46,306 nt of DNA from Rhodospirillales bacterium (GTDB lineage Bacteria; Pseudomonadota; Alphaproteobacteria; Acetobacterales; Acetobacteraceae), in assembly GCA_025352565.1 (NCBI GenBank), contig JANXTF010000116.1, positions 1 to 46,306 of the forward strand, written 5' to 3'. Position numbers and translations under genes: made by a program. Positions 6,275 to 15,660 of the stretch are shown here, piece by piece. How positions within the stretch are numbered: position 1 is the stretch's first letter; the number at the start of each line of letters is the position of its first letter. A model generated the notes under the pieces. The model was given only the letters and a program-made list of their open reading frames with translations, was not told the origin of the DNA and ran no database searches.

Positions 6275-7699
6275 CTACGCCTTCTCCGACATCCGCAACG
6301 CGGGCTGCGCGTCCGGCGGCAACGGGCACTCGTACGGCGTCTTCCCCACCCGTGCCCGATGTTCCGCGAGCGCGCGCTCCACCAGATCCGGCGCGCGCAA
6401 CAGATCGATCGCGGTCCCCGCCATGGCTTTCGCGATATGCACCATACCCTTGTGGGCGGCGCCCGCCTTGCCTTGTGCCACCTGCTGCCAGGAATGCGCC
6501 GGCGTCGCGATGGCGTGAACCGCGCCCCAGGCCTGCACCGTTGGCACCACCCAGCTCACGTCGCCCACGTCGGTGCTGCCCATCACGTTGCCGCCTTCGC
6601 TTTCCAGCGGAACCACGGCGTCGCACAGCACCTGCCCGTCGCGCACCGGCAGGCCGATGAACTTGTAGTCGGCCGCGATGTCCTCGTCGCGGAGCGTCGC
6701 CTGAATGTCGCGCGCGAATGCCTGGTCGGCCGCGTCGAACGCCGGCGCGCCGAGGCGGTCGAGGTTGGATTGCAGCGTGCGCTCCAGCACGGCGTTGCCC
6801 AGCAGGTTCGACACCGCGCTGACCACGGCGGAGGTCACCTTCGTCTCGGTCATCAGCGCGGCCCCGTCGGCGATTTTCCGCACGCGCGCGATCAGCCGGC
6901 GCAGTTCCACCAGTTCGGGCGCACGGATCAGATAGCGCACCACGGCGCGCGCCTGCACCACGTTGGGCGCCACCCCGCCGCCGTCGAGCAGCGCGTAATG
7001 GATGCGCGCATCGCTCGGCATGTGCTCGCGCATGTAGTTCACGCCCACGTTCATCAGCTCCACCGCATCGAGCGCGCTGCGCCCCAGATGCGGGGCGGCC
7101 GCCGCATGGGATGCGCGGCCATGGAACATGAAGTCGATGCGGGTGTTGGCCAGCGAACGCGGCTTCATCACCGCCGTGAAGGCGGCCGGATGCCAGGTGA
7201 TCGCCACATCCACGTCGTCGAACGCGCCGGCGCGGGCCATGAACGCCTTCGCCGCCCCGCCTTCCTCGGCCGGGCATCCGTAATAGCGCACCCGACCGGG
7301 CAGGTTGTTCTCGGCCAGGAACGCCTTGACGGCGGTGGCGGCGAGCATGGCGGCGGACCCCAGCAGGTTGTGGCCGCAGCCATGCCCGTTGCCGCCGGCC
7401 TCGACCTCGCGGCGTTCGGCGATCCCGGCCTCCTGGCTCAATCCCGGCAATGCGTCGTATTCGCCCAGGATCGCGATCACCGGCCCGCCTTCGCCGGCCT
7501 CGCCCATCATGGCGGTCGGGATGCCGGCGATGCCGGTGGTGGTGGCGAACCCCTGCCGGCCCAGTTCGGCCGCGTGCTCGGCGGCGGAGCGGTGTTCGAG
7601 GTAGCACAGTTCCGGCATGCCCCAGACCCGATCGGCCAGCGCGACGAAGTCGGGGCTTTTGGCATCGACATGCTGCCAGACGCGGTCACTGTTCTGCAT
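6275..7699 (-). CDS. M20-family amidohydrolase, AbgB-like (aminobenzoyl-glutamate hydrolase B type)
   Basis: A 474-aa metallo-amidohydrolase. The metal-site motifs GEYDALPGLSQ (79-89) and GNGHGCGHN (103-111) and the later WHPA, FHGRASHAAAAPHLGRSALDAVELMN and GSTDVGDVSW stretches are those of peptidase M20D/AbgB proteins, which cleave p-aminobenzoyl-glutamate or other N-acyl amino acids. No signal peptide is visible, so it should act in the cytosol. The ATG at 7699 has AGGAG about 7 nt upstream. It follows the dppF-like gene after 225 bp on the same strand. I infer that it hydrolyses what the transporter imports; the substrate is unknown. Confidence 0.88.
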   Translation of the reverse strand: MQNSDRVWQHVDAKSPDFVALADRVWGMPELCYLEHRSAAEHAAELGRQGFATTTGIAGIPTAMMGEAGEGGPVIAILGEYDALPGLSQEAGIAERREVEAGGNGHGCGHNLLGSAAMLAATAVKAFLAENNLPGRVRYYGCPAEEGGAAKAFMARAGAFDDVDVAITWHPAAFTAVMKPRSLANTRIDFMFHGRASHAAAAPHLGRSALDAVELMNVGVNYMREHMPSDARIHYALLDGGGVAPNVVQARAVVRYLIRAPELVELRRLIARVRKIADGAALMTETKVTSAVVSAVSNLLGNAVLERTLQSNLDRLGAPAFDAADQAFARDIQATLRDEDIAADYKFIGLPVRDGQVLCDAVVPLESEGGNVMGSTDVGDVSWVVPTVQAWGAVHAIATPAHSWQQVAQGKAGAAHKGMVHIAKAMAGTAIDLLRAPDLVERALAEHRARVGKTPYECPLPPDAQPALRMSEKA

Positions 7700-7899
7700 G
7701 GGGGTCTCCTGCTGCCGGGGGAATGCGGACGATGGGTGGTGGCGACTGTTCCTGATCGGGTCCGCTCTGCGGCCGTTCCGGTGGCTCCGCCGGTCGTCGC
7801 AACTCATTCAAAACGGACGTTCCACTGCTGTGTTCCATTTGGCCGACATTGGTGAAGCCGGCCGAACCGCTTTTGAGCAGGATAGCGACATAATCGGAC

Positions 7900-7915
7900 G
7901 CTCGCTGACGCGAGC
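7900..7915. repeat. short hairpin between dppF-like and amidohydrolase genes
   Basis: GCTCGC (7900-7905) and GCGAGC (7910-7915) form a 6-bp stem with a 4-nt loop, 9 bp downstream of the dppF-like stop. There is no T-run, so it is not a standard intrinsic terminator; it may mark the 3' end of a processed message. The rest of 7700-7924 shows no convincing gene. Confidence 0.4.
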
Positions 7916-7924
7916 TGGCGGAGC

Positions 7925-8926
7925 CTAAGCCGCCTTGGGTATAACGTCCACGTCCGGCGCATGTTCCAAATGGCACGCGCTCTGGTGTCCGCTGCCGACG
8001 CTCCGCAGCAGCGGCTCCTCCACGCGGCACCGATCGAACACATAGGGGCAGCGCGTGTGGAAGCGGCACCCGTTCGGCGGGTTGATCGGGCTCGGCACGT
8101 CGCCCCGCAGGATGATGCGTTGGCGGATGGCTGTGGGGTCCGGCACCGGCACGGCCGACAGCAGCGCCCGCGTGTAGGGGTGGTGCGAGCCCGCGAATAG
8201 GGTCCGCCGATCGGTGATCTCCACGATCTTGCCGAGATACATCACCGCCACCCGGTGCGTCAGGTGCTCCACGATGGCGAGGTCGTGGCTGATGAACAGC
8301 AACGCCAGCCCCAGCTCGTCCTGCAGATCGGACAGCAGGTTGACGATCTGCGCCTTCACCGACACGTCCAGCGCCGACACCGCCTCGTCGCAGATGATGA
8401 GGTCCGACCCGGGTGCCAGAGCCCGCGCGATCCCGATCCGCTGCCGTTGGCCGCCCGAGAACTCGTGCGGAAACCGCCGGATCGCGTCGCGCGGCAGCCG
8501 CACCTTGTCCATTAGCGCGATCACCCGGTCCTGCAATTCGCCCGCGTTCTTCGCCAGGCCGAAATTCACGATCGGCTCGGCGATGCAGTCCCCCACGCGC
8601 TGCCGCGGATTCAGGCTGCTGAAGGGGTCCTGGAACACCACCTGCACCCGCCGCCGCAGCGGCCGCAGCTTGGACAGCGGCAGGTTGTCGATCCGTACGC
8701 CGTCCAGGAACACCTCGCCGTCCGTCGGCTCGATCAGCCGCAGGATTGCCTTGCCCACGGTGGACTTGCCGCAGCCGCTTTCCCCCACGATCGACAGCGT
8801 CTCGCCACAATCCACCGAGAAGGTGACGCCGTCCACGGCATACACGTAGCCCGTGGTGCCCCCGAACAGCCCGGCCTTGAGCGGGAAGTGCTTCTTCAGC
8901 GCGTTGACTTCGAGCAGCTTAGGCAT
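7925..8926 (-). CDS. ABC transporter ATP-binding protein, OppF/DppF-type
   Basis: A 333-aa ATPase subunit that powers uptake through the DppB/C-type permeases. It has Walker [10 protein letters not shown] (about 49-57), the Q-loop VVFQDPFSSLNP, the signature FSGGQRQRIGIARAL, Walker B LIICDE, and the C-terminal oligopeptide-transporter domain with the Cys cluster HTRCPYVFDRC. The ATG at 8926 lies 45 bp after the dppD-like gene; that gap holds a hairpin (8936-8960). It is the last transporter gene before the amidohydrolase. Confidence 0.93.
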   Translation of the reverse strand: MPKLLEVNALKKHFPLKAGLFGGTTGYVYAVDGVTFSVDCGETLSIVGESGCGKSTVGKAILRLIEPTDGEVFLDGVRIDNLPLSKLRPLRRRVQVVFQDPFSSLNPRQRVGDCIAEPIVNFGLAKNAGELQDRVIALMDKVRLPRDAIRRFPHEFSGGQRQRIGIARALAPGSDLIICDEAVSALDVSVKAQIVNLLSDLQDELGLALLFISHDLAIVEHLTHRVAVMYLGKIVEITDRRTLFAGSHHPYTRALLSAVPVPDPTAIRQRIILRGDVPSPINPPNGCRFHTRCPYVFDRCRVEEPLLRSVGSGHQSACHLEHAPDVDVIPKAA

Positions 8927-8935
8927 GAGCGCTTC

Positions 8936-8960
8936 CTTCCCCCTTGTGCGGAGGGGGAAG
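8936..8960. repeat. 9-bp-stem palindrome between dppD-like and dppF-like genes
   Basis: CTTCCCCCT (8936-8944) and AGGGGGAAG (8952-8960) are perfect inverted repeats around a 7-nt loop. On the minus strand the right arm ends just upstream of the dppF-like start and contains part of its purine-rich ribosome-binding region. Composition resembles 45184-45211. Confidence 0.8.
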
Positions 8961-8971
8961 AGAATACGGCG

Positions 8972-9967
8972 TCACGCCGCCATCTCCCCGACCCGCTCGG
9001 CGTAGTGGCACGCCGCGTAGTGCCCCGGCATTTTCTCCTCCACCGCCGGCGCCACCGCGCGGCACAACTCCGTTGCCATCGCGCATCGCCCGGCAAACGC
9101 GCATCCCACGATCACCGAGCGCAGGCTCGGCACCTGCCCCGGAATCTCGGTCAGCTTCGATCGGCCCGTCCCGCTCAAAGACGAACCCAGTCTCGGCACG
9201 GCCCCCAGCAGCCCCTTCGTGTACGGATGCAGCGGCCGCGCGAAGATGTCCCGCACGCCGCCCTCCTCCACCTTGCGGCCCGCGTACATCACCACCACAC
9301 GCTCGGCCATCTCGGCCACCACGCCGAGGTCGTGCGTAATGAGCATGATCGCGGCGCCCACGCGCGTCTTGAGGTCGCGCATCAGGTCCAGGATTTGCGC
9401 CTGGATCGTCACATCCAGCGCCGTGGTCGGCTCGTCCGCGATCAGCAGCTTCGGGTTGCACGCCAGTGCCATGGCGATCATCACCCGCTGCCGCATCCCT
9501 CCCGACAATTGATGCGGATACTCCCGCACCCGCCGCTCCGGCGCGGGGATGCCAACAAGCGTCAGGATTTCCACACTGCGCCGCTCCGCCTGCTGCGCCG
9601 ACATGCCCTCATGCAGCCGCAGCGTCTCGCCGATCTGGCGGCCCACCGACAGCACGGGATTGAGGCTGGTCATCGGTTCCTGGAAGATCATGCTGATCTC
9701 CTTGCCGCGGATCTTCCGCATTTCCGCGTCGGACAGTTTCAGCAGGTCGCGGCCCTCGAACATGATCCGCCCGGCGATCTTGCCCGGCGGCTCGGCGATC
9801 AGCCGCAGGATCGACATGGCGGTCACCGACTTGCCGCATCCGCTCTCCCCCACGATCGCCACCGTCTCGCGCGCGGCGATCGCGAACGACACCCCCTCGA
9901 CCGCGCGCGCCACCCCGTCGATCGTGCCGAAATGCGTCTGCAGACGCTCGACCTCCAGCAGCGCCAT
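8972..9967 (-). CDS. ABC transporter ATP-binding protein, OppD/DppD-type
   Basis: A 331-aa ATPase subunit. Walker [11 protein letters not shown] (about 41-50), Q-loop [12 protein letters not shown], signature [15 protein letters not shown], Walker [13 protein letters not shown] and the switch His in [11 protein letters not shown] are all present. The oligopeptide-type C-terminal domain ([12 protein letters not shown] and a GCAFAGRC Cys motif) follows. It differs from its neighbour at 7925 in the way OppD differs from OppF. It lies 13 bp downstream of the dppC-like gene. Confidence 0.93.
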   Translation of the reverse strand: MALLEVERLQTHFGTIDGVARAVEGVSFAIAARETVAIVGESGCGKSVTAMSILRLIAEPPGKIAGRIMFEGRDLLKLSDAEMRKIRGKEISMIFQEPMTSLNPVLSVGRQIGETLRLHEGMSAQQAERRSVEILTLVGIPAPERRVREYPHQLSGGMRQRVMIAMALACNPKLLIADEPTTALDVTIQAQILDLMRDLKTRVGAAIMLITHDLGVVAEMAERVVVMYAGRKVEEGGVRDIFARPLHPYTKGLLGAVPRLGSSLSGTGRSKLTEIPGQVPSLRSVIVGCAFAGRCAMATELCRAVAPAVEEKMPGHYAACHYAERVGEMAA

Positions 9968-9980
9968 CAGATGCGCCCCA

Positions 9981-10892
9981 TCAGATACGTTTCGCCAACC
10001 GGGGATCGAGCGCGTCCCGCAATCCGTCGCCCAGCAAGTTCACCGCGAACACGGTCAGCGACAGGAACAAAGCGGGGAAGAACACGATATGCGGCTTGAC
10101 CTGCCACAGCGCCCGCCCCTCGGCCATGATGTTGCCCCAGCTCGGGATGGTCGGCGGCGTACCGGCGCCGATGAACGACAATATGGCTTCCGTGATCATC
10201 GCCGAGGCGCAGATGAACGTCGCCTGCACGATGATCGGCGCCAGCGTGTTCGGCAGGATGTGCTTCCAGATGATTTTCGGCACCCGCGTGCCCGATGCCA
10301 CCGCCGCCTCCACATAAGGCTGCTCGCGCAATGTCAGCACCACGCCGCGCACCAGCCGCGCCACGCGGGGCACCTCGGCGACCGTGATGGCCACCACCAC
10401 ATTCTTCCAGTCTCCCCGCGTCAACGCCATCAGCGCAATCGCGAGCAGGATCGACGGAATGGACATCAACCCGTCCATGATCCGCATCACGATGGCATCG
10501 ACCCAACGGGTGAACCCCGAAACCAAGCCGATGAACAAGCCGATGATCGAGGACAGGATCGCCACCGAGAACCCGACCGCGAGACTGATCCGCGTTCCAT
10601 ACAGAACGCGCGAATAGACATCCCGCCCCAGCATGTCCGACCCGAACCAGAACAGCTCCGACGGCGGACGCGTGCGCCGCGCGGGCGCGATGGCCGTGGG
10701 ATCGGCGGTGCCGAGATACGGCGCGAACACCGCGATGAACAGGAACACCGCGAGCATCAGCCCGCCAGCGAAGATCGTCGGATGGCGGTGGATGAACATG
10801 CCCACGCGCCCGCGCGCCCGGCGAGGCGGCAGCACGTCCGGCAACGCGGGCGCCACCGCGACATCGACGGGCGACAGGAGGGTTGTGCTCAA
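9981..10892 (-). CDS. ABC transporter permease, DppC/OppC-type
   Basis: A 303-aa inner-membrane permease with an N-terminal transmembrane segment ([19 protein letters not shown]), the OppC-type stretch [20 protein letters not shown], five further hydrophobic segments, and the [23 protein letters not shown] loop that contacts the ATPase. I place the start at TTG 10892, which overlaps the dppB-like TGA (TTGA) and gives the expected short cytoplasmic N-terminus. An ATG at 10799 would cut off part of it. The C-terminus [14 protein letters not shown] is typical. Confidence 0.9.
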   Translation of the reverse strand: MSTTLLSPVDVAVAPALPDVLPPRRARGRVGMFIHRHPTIFAGGLMLAVFLFIAVFAPYLGTADPTAIAPARRTRPPSELFWFGSDMLGRDVYSRVLYGTRISLAVGFSVAILSSIIGLFIGLVSGFTRWVDAIVMRIMDGLMSIPSILLAIALMALTRGDWKNVVVAITVAEVPRVARLVRGVVLTLREQPYVEAAVASGTRVPKIIWKHILPNTLAPIIVQATFICASAMITEAILSFIGAGTPPTIPSWGNIMAEGRALWQVKPHIVFFPALFLSLTVFAVNLLGDGLRDALDPRLAKRI

Positions 10893-11830
10893 TAGCGGAT
10901 CCTCGGATCGAACACGGTGTAGAGCAGATCGACACCCAGGTTTACCAGCACATACAGGAAGCTGAACATCAGCACGCAGCCCTGAATGACGGGATAATCC
11001 CGCCGCAGGATGGCGTCCACGATCAACCGCCCGACGCCGGGGATCGCAAACACGCTCTCGGTCACCACGGCGCCGCCGATCAGCGAAGCGACGCCCAACC
11101 CGATCACGGTGATCACCGGCACGGCGGCATTCTTCAGCGCGTGGACGAACAGCACCGGCCGCTGGCTGACGCCCTTGGCGCGTGCCGTCCGCACATAATC
11201 CTGGCTCAGCACCTCCAGCATCGTGGCCCGCGTCACCCGCGCGATCAGCGCCACGAACGCCGCCGACAGCGTCACCACCGGCAGAACGAGGTTCGACAGC
11301 CACGGTCCGATACCGTTCGCGATCGGCGTGTAGCCCTGGACCGGGAACAAATCGAGCTGCAGCGCGAACACGTACGCCATCAGATATCCGACCACGAACA
11401 CCGGCACCGAGAAGCCCGACACCGACACCATCATCACCAGCCGGTCGATCCACGTGCCCTGTTTCGCCGCCGCCGCGACACCCATGGGCACCGCCACGCA
11501 GATGGTGAGGATGAGCGTCAGCACCATCAGCGACACGGTCGGCTGGATCCGCTGCCCGATCATGTGCGTCACCGACAGATTCGTGAAGATCGACTGGCCC
11601 AGATCGCCGTTCAGCACGCGCCACACCCATTCGGCGAAGCGCACCACGAACGGCCGATCCAGGCCGAGCGACTCACGGATGCGGTCCACATCGGCCGGCG
11701 TCGCCTGATCGCCCGCGATGATCGCCGCCGGGTCGCCCGGCGCGATATACAGCAGGCTGAACACCAGGAAGGCCACGATCGCCATGACGGGGATCGTGGC
11801 CGCCACGCGCTTGGCGGCATAGGTGAGCAT
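10889..11830 (-). CDS. ABC transporter permease, DppB/OppB-type
   Basis: A 313-aa permease starting MLTYAAKRVAATIPVMAIVAFLVF, with the DppB-like APGDPAA segment after the first helix and about six transmembrane helices. It has the EVLSQDYVRTARAKGVSQR ATPase-contact loop and the C-terminal [18 protein letters not shown]. Its ATG overlaps the stop of the substrate-binding protein gene (TGATG) and its stop overlaps the next TTG start, so the operon is tightly coupled. It pairs with the DppC-type permease to form the channel. Confidence 0.93.
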   Translation of the reverse strand: MLTYAAKRVAATIPVMAIVAFLVFSLLYIAPGDPAAIIAGDQATPADVDRIRESLGLDRPFVVRFAEWVWRVLNGDLGQSIFTNLSVTHMIGQRIQPTVSLMVLTLILTICVAVPMGVAAAAKQGTWIDRLVMMVSVSGFSVPVFVVGYLMAYVFALQLDLFPVQGYTPIANGIGPWLSNLVLPVVTLSAAFVALIARVTRATMLEVLSQDYVRTARAKGVSQRPVLFVHALKNAAVPVITVIGLGVASLIGGAVVTESVFAIPGVGRLIVDAILRRDYPVIQGCVLMFSFLYVLVNLGVDLLYTVFDPRIRY

Positions 11831-13425
11831 CAGGTCTTCTGCACGCCCCAGAACACCGGGAACGGCGCCTTCACCACGCCCGAGATGTTCTTGCGCCACG
11901 CCTGATATTGCAGGAAGAAGCCGGTCGGGCCGTAGGTGACGTAATCGAACGATGCCTTGTTGATCGCGACGATCGCCTTCTTCTCGGCCTCGAGGTCGGC
12001 TGCCGCGTACCAGTCGCCGATCCGCGCCTGCACCTCGGGCGAGTTCGGCCAGCCAAACCACGCCTTGTCGCCACCTGCGTCCAAAGCGGTGTAGGGTGCC
12101 GGGTTGATGCAATCGGCCCCCGCGTGCCAAGTGTGGAAGATGTGCCAGCCGCCCTGCCCCGGCGGATCTTTCTTGGCGCGACGGGCACCCACCGTTCCCC
12201 AGTCAAGCGCCTGGTAATCCACGTTCATGCCGATCTTCGCCAGCATGTCGGCGGTCACGTCGCCCTCGGCCTTGGTGATGGCCACGTCGGTCGCCACGCA
12301 CAGGATGATCTTCTCGCCCTTGTAGCCCGCCTCGGCCAACAGCTTCCTGGCCTCCTCGTAACGGCGCGGACCCTTCAGGATATCGCCGCCCTCCTCGGTG
12401 TAAACCGGCGTGCCGGGCGTGAAGAAGCTCGGCAGCAGCTTCCAAAGCTTGGCGTCGTCGCCCACAACCGCCTGCATGTAGTCCTGCTGGTTCAGCGCCA
12501 TCATCACGGCGCGGCGCACGCGCACGTCGTTGAACGGCGGATGCAGGTGGTTCATCCGCAGCGAGCCGATATTGCCCAGCGGATCGGAAATGTCGACGTT
12601 GATGTTGGCGTTGCGCTTCAGCAACGGAACCACGTCAGGGATCGGCTGCTCCCACCAATCGATCTCGCCGTTCTGCAACGCCGCCGTCGCGGTCGCCGCG
12701 TCCGGGAGGATTTGCCACTCGATCCGGTCGAACATCATCCGCTTGCCGCCCGACAGCCAGTCCCCTGCCTCGGAACGGACCGGGTATTCGGCGAATTTCT
12801 CGAAGATTGCCTTCGATCCGGGCACCCACTCGGCCTTGTTGAACTTCATCGGACCGGAGCCGACATAGTCGCTGATGAGCTTGAACGGGTCGGTCGCCGC
12901 GATCCGCTCCGGCATGATGAGCGCCACGGGCGCATTGTTCTTGCCCAGCGCGAACAGCATCTTGGTGAACGGCTTGTTGAGCCGGAAGCGGAAGCTCTGG
13001 TCGTCAAGCGCCTCAAGCGCATCGAGCCGTGCGGTGATCACCTGCCCCATCGTGTCGCGCACCATCCAGCGCTTGAGGCTGGCAAGCACGTCGCGCGTGG
13101 TAACCTTGCCGCCATCGTGGAAGGTGAGGCCGGGCCGCAGCTTGAAGGTCCAGGTCTTGAAGTCGTCCGAGACCTGATGGCCCTCGCACATCTGCGGCTG
13201 AGGCTCCAGCTGGGAGTTCACGCCATACAGCGTGTCCCACACCATCAGCGCCGCGTTGCGGACCACGTATTGCGTGCCGGCCACCGCGTCCATGCTGGAC
13301 AGATTGGCCTGCGGCACGAACCGCAGCACGCGCGAACCCTGGGCGGCGGCGAGTTGCGGGGCTGCCAGAGCGCCGATGGCGGTGGCGCCCGCGGCGGTGG
13401 CGGCAAGAAAGTCACGACGCTTCAT
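11830..13425 (-). CDS. ABC transporter substrate-binding protein, family 5 (first of two)
   Basis: A 531-aa periplasmic binding protein. The N-terminus MKRRDFLAATAAGATAIGAL has a twin-arginine motif (RRDFLA) before a hydrophobic stretch and an Ala-X-Ala-type end, so Tat export is likely. The mature part has the SBP family 5 features (WTFKLRPGLTFHDGGKVTTRDV, YVGSGPMKF, RRAVMMALNQQDYMQAVVG, EARKLLAEAGYKGE). It is a clear paralogue of the next protein at 13488, sharing QGSRVL, PDAATA-ALQN-E-DWWE and LLK-NANINV. It directly precedes the permease genes with an overlapping stop/start. Confidence 0.92.
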   Translation of the reverse strand: MKRRDFLAATAAGATAIGALAAPQLAAAQGSRVLRFVPQANLSSMDAVAGTQYVVRNAALMVWDTLYGVNSQLEPQPQMCEGHQVSDDFKTWTFKLRPGLTFHDGGKVTTRDVLASLKRWMVRDTMGQVITARLDALEALDDQSFRFRLNKPFTKMLFALGKNNAPVALIMPERIAATDPFKLISDYVGSGPMKFNKAEWVPGSKAIFEKFAEYPVRSEAGDWLSGGKRMMFDRIEWQILPDAATATAALQNGEIDWWEQPIPDVVPLLKRNANINVDISDPLGNIGSLRMNHLHPPFNDVRVRRAVMMALNQQDYMQAVVGDDAKLWKLLPSFFTPGTPVYTEEGGDILKGPRRYEEARKLLAEAGYKGEKIILCVATDVAITKAEGDVTADMLAKIGMNVDYQALDWGTVGARRAKKDPPGQGGWHIFHTWHAGADCINPAPYTALDAGGDKAWFGWPNSPEVQARIGDWYAAADLEAEKKAIVAINKASFDYVTYGPTGFFLQYQAWRKNISGVVKAPFPVFWGVQKT

Positions 13426-13487
13426 GGGACCTGTTCCACGTTGTTCGGTTGATCGAGCCTATGCAAGTCGTCGGCCAAGTTCGGCCG

Positions 13488-15071
13488 CTATGCCCGCCGC
13501 ACGTTCCAGAAGGTCACGAACCCGTCCAGAACGCCGGTAATGCTCTTGCGATGGGCAGTGTTGAAGAAATTCTGCCCCAGCGGGATGTACGGCACGTCGT
13601 TCAGCACCTGAAGCTGAAGGTCCGCCGCGATCTTTTTCTGGCTGCCGAGGTCGGACGCCGCGATCCACTGGTCGCGCAACGTCTCCAGCGCCGGGCTTGT
13701 CGGCCAGCCGAACATGCCGGTCGCCGGACCCTGCGCCCGCATGAAGGCGTGGCCCACTGGGTTCAACTGGTCGCCGCCCGCCCAGAAGGTGTGGAACAGG
13801 CTCCAGCCGCCCTTGTCGATCGATTCTTTTTTGGCCCGCCGCGTCACCACCGAGCCCCAGTCGGAGGCCTGGTAATCCACGTTGAAGCCGCATTTGGTCA
13901 GCATATCCGCGCCCACGTCCGCCAGGGCCTTCAGGATCGGGAAATCCGTCGGCGCCATCAGCACCACCTTCTCGCCCTTGTAGCCGGCCTCCAAAATCGC
14001 CTTCTTCGCCGCCGCGTAGTCGCGCGGCCCCTTGAACACTTCCAGCCCCGCCTCGCTCGCCATCGGCGTGCCCGGGCAGAACGCCCCGGCCGGCACGTGG
14101 AACATGTCGGGATTGTCGCCCACGACCGCCTGTTGAAAATCGGTCTGGCTGATCGCTTTCAACAGCGCGCGCCGGATCGCCGGGTTGTCGAAGGGCGGGT
14201 TCAGATGGTTCAGCCGCATACACGCCACCTGGCCGGTCGGATCCTGCACGAACACGTTGATGTTGGCGTTCTTCTTCAGCAACGGCACCAGGTCCTGCGT
14301 GGGGTTCTCCCACCAATCGACCTCGTTGTTCTGCAACGCGCCCGCGGCCGTCGCGGCATCGGGGATCACGCGCCACTCGACACGGTCGAAATTCACGATC
14401 TTCGGCCCGGCGGTCCAATCGGGCACGCCGCCCTCGCGCGGCTTGTAGTCAGCGAAACGCTCATACACCACCTGAGAGCCCGGCACCCGCTCCTTTGCGT
14501 TGAAGCGGAACGGCCCGCTGCCGACCATTTCCGTCACCTGGGTGAAGGCGTCGGTCCTGGCCAGCCGCTCCGGCATCATGGCGGCGAAGTTGCTGGCCGG
14601 CTTGCCGAGCGCCTGCGGCAGCAACGGAAATGGCGCCATGAGGCGGAACTGGATCGTCTTGTCGTCGGGGGCGGACAGCTCCTCGGTGAACGCCAGCAGC
14701 GTCTGGCCATAGGTGTCGCGCTTGCCCCAGCGCTGGATCGAGGCCACGCAGTCACGCGCGAGCACCGGCGTGCCGTCATGGAATTTCAGCCCAGGGCGGA
14801 GCGTGATGCGCACCAGCTTGCCGTCATTTTCGACCGTCAGCCCCTCGGCCATCTGCGGCGAGGCCTCGAACTTGCCGTTCGAGCCGAACAGCGTGTCGAA
14901 CACCATGTAGCCGTGGTTGCGGGTGACGTACGCCGTGGTCCAGATCGGGTCGAGCACGGTGACGTCCGATTGCGGGATGAATTTCAGCACCCGCGACCCT
15001 TGCGCCGCCACGATGCTGGGGGCAGCGAGTGTCGCGGCCCCCGCCGCCAGGAGAGTCCTGCGTCCGATCAT
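13488..15071 (-). CDS. ABC transporter substrate-binding protein, family 5 (second of two)
   Basis: A 527-aa paralogue of the downstream binding protein and the first gene of the importer operon. Its N-terminus MIGRRTLLAAGAATLAAPSI has a Tat-like RRTLLA motif. The start at 15071 is supported by GGGGAC about 7 nt upstream; a longer reading frame upstream lacks a signal sequence. The core includes LRPGLKFHDGTPVLARDCVASIQRWG and MVGSGPFRFNAKERVPGSQVVYERF. Two binding proteins feeding one permease suggests a broadened or divided substrate range, or duplication before divergence. A hairpin in its leader may hide the ribosome-binding site. Confidence 0.92.
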   Translation of the reverse strand: MIGRRTLLAAGAATLAAPSIVAAQGSRVLKFIPQSDVTVLDPIWTTAYVTRNHGYMVFDTLFGSNGKFEASPQMAEGLTVENDGKLVRITLRPGLKFHDGTPVLARDCVASIQRWGKRDTYGQTLLAFTEELSAPDDKTIQFRLMAPFPLLPQALGKPASNFAAMMPERLARTDAFTQVTEMVGSGPFRFNAKERVPGSQVVYERFADYKPREGGVPDWTAGPKIVNFDRVEWRVIPDAATAAGALQNNEVDWWENPTQDLVPLLKKNANINVFVQDPTGQVACMRLNHLNPPFDNPAIRRALLKAISQTDFQQAVVGDNPDMFHVPAGAFCPGTPMASEAGLEVFKGPRDYAAAKKAILEAGYKGEKVVLMAPTDFPILKALADVGADMLTKCGFNVDYQASDWGSVVTRRAKKESIDKGGWSLFHTFWAGGDQLNPVGHAFMRAQGPATGMFGWPTSPALETLRDQWIAASDLGSQKKIAADLQLQVLNDVPYIPLGQNFFNTAHRKSITGVLDGFVTFWNVRRA

Positions 15072-15077
15072 GCGAAG

Positions 15078-15120
15078 TCCCCGGCTGTTCGGGAAACGAT
15101 GGCAGGCCGCTTGCCGGGGA
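15078..15120 (-). promoter_or_regulatory. possible RBS-sequestering stem in the importer-operon leader
   Basis: TCCCCGGC (15078-15085) and GCCGGGGA (15113-15120) are perfect inverted repeats 27 nt apart. On the minus-strand transcript the proximal arm contains the GGGGA that serves as Shine-Dalgarno for the binding-protein gene at 15071. Folding would be expected to reduce initiation. No ligand or protein is suggested by the sequence. Confidence 0.4.
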
Positions 15121-15226
15121 ACAAGCTCTCTCTCGCGGCGCACCGGACAGACCCGCGTGTTCCGGCCGTGCCGACGATCATCCGCGCGCTTTCCAATCCA
15201 GGGCTTCGGAGGTAGGGACAAGCCCG

Positions 15227-15658
15227 ATGGACGCCATCCTCCCGCGCCTGCTCTCCCCCGCCCGCGCGGCCCTGCTGACGCAATTCCTCCGCTTCGGCAC
15301 CGTGGGCGCCCTCGGTTTCGTCGTGGACACGGCCGTGTTGTATGCCGCCCGCCCGGCCCTCGGACTCTATGTTGCCCGCGCGGTCTCCTTCCTGGTCGCG
15401 GTCACCTTCACCTGGGCTCTGAACCGCGTCTGGACGTTTCGCGGCCACGGCGCGCGGTCCCTGCCGCGCCAATGGGCGCTGTTCGTCGCCGCCAATTCCG
15501 GGGGCGCCGCGCTCAACATCGCCACCTACGTGGCGCTCGTGGCCCTGGTGCCCGTTTGCGCCGCGAATCCGGTGATCGCGGTCGCCGCCGGCGCCATCGC
15601 CGGCATGTTCCTGAATTTCGCCGTCTCCCGCCGCGTCGTTTTCCAGGCGCCCGAGTAA
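15227..15658 (+). CDS. GtrA-family membrane protein
   Basis: A 143-aa protein with four hydrophobic segments and the GtrA pattern: LLTQFLRFGTVGALGFVVDTAVLY at the first helix, FTWALNRVWTFRG, ALNIATYVAL, and the end GMFLNFAVSRRVVF. GtrA proteins are linked to flipping of polyprenol-linked sugars and to cell-surface glycan synthesis. No glycosyltransferase partner is adjacent. I chose ATG 15227, preceded by GGAGG at 15209-15213 (somewhat distant). It is divergent from the ABC importer and 2 bp upstream of the MFS gene. Confidence 0.88.
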   Translation: MDAILPRLLSPARAALLTQFLRFGTVGALGFVVDTAVLYAARPALGLYVARAVSFLVAVTFTWALNRVWTFRGHGARSLPRQWALFVAANSGGAALNIATYVALVALVPVCAANPVIAVAAGAIAGMFLNFAVSRRVVFQAPE

Positions 15659-15660
15659 CC

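Noticed and set aside
7686-7838. 50-codon minus-strand frame upstream of and overlapping the amidohydrolase start
   Set aside because: It has an ATG but no ribosome site, and the product is Pro/Glu/Arg-rich without a fold; it could be a regulatory upstream frame, but nothing supports it.
8936-8960. Intrinsic terminator between dppD-like and dppF-like genes
   Set aside because: The stem is good, but on the minus strand it is followed by GAAGCGC and the next start codon, with no T-run, so termination is unlikely.
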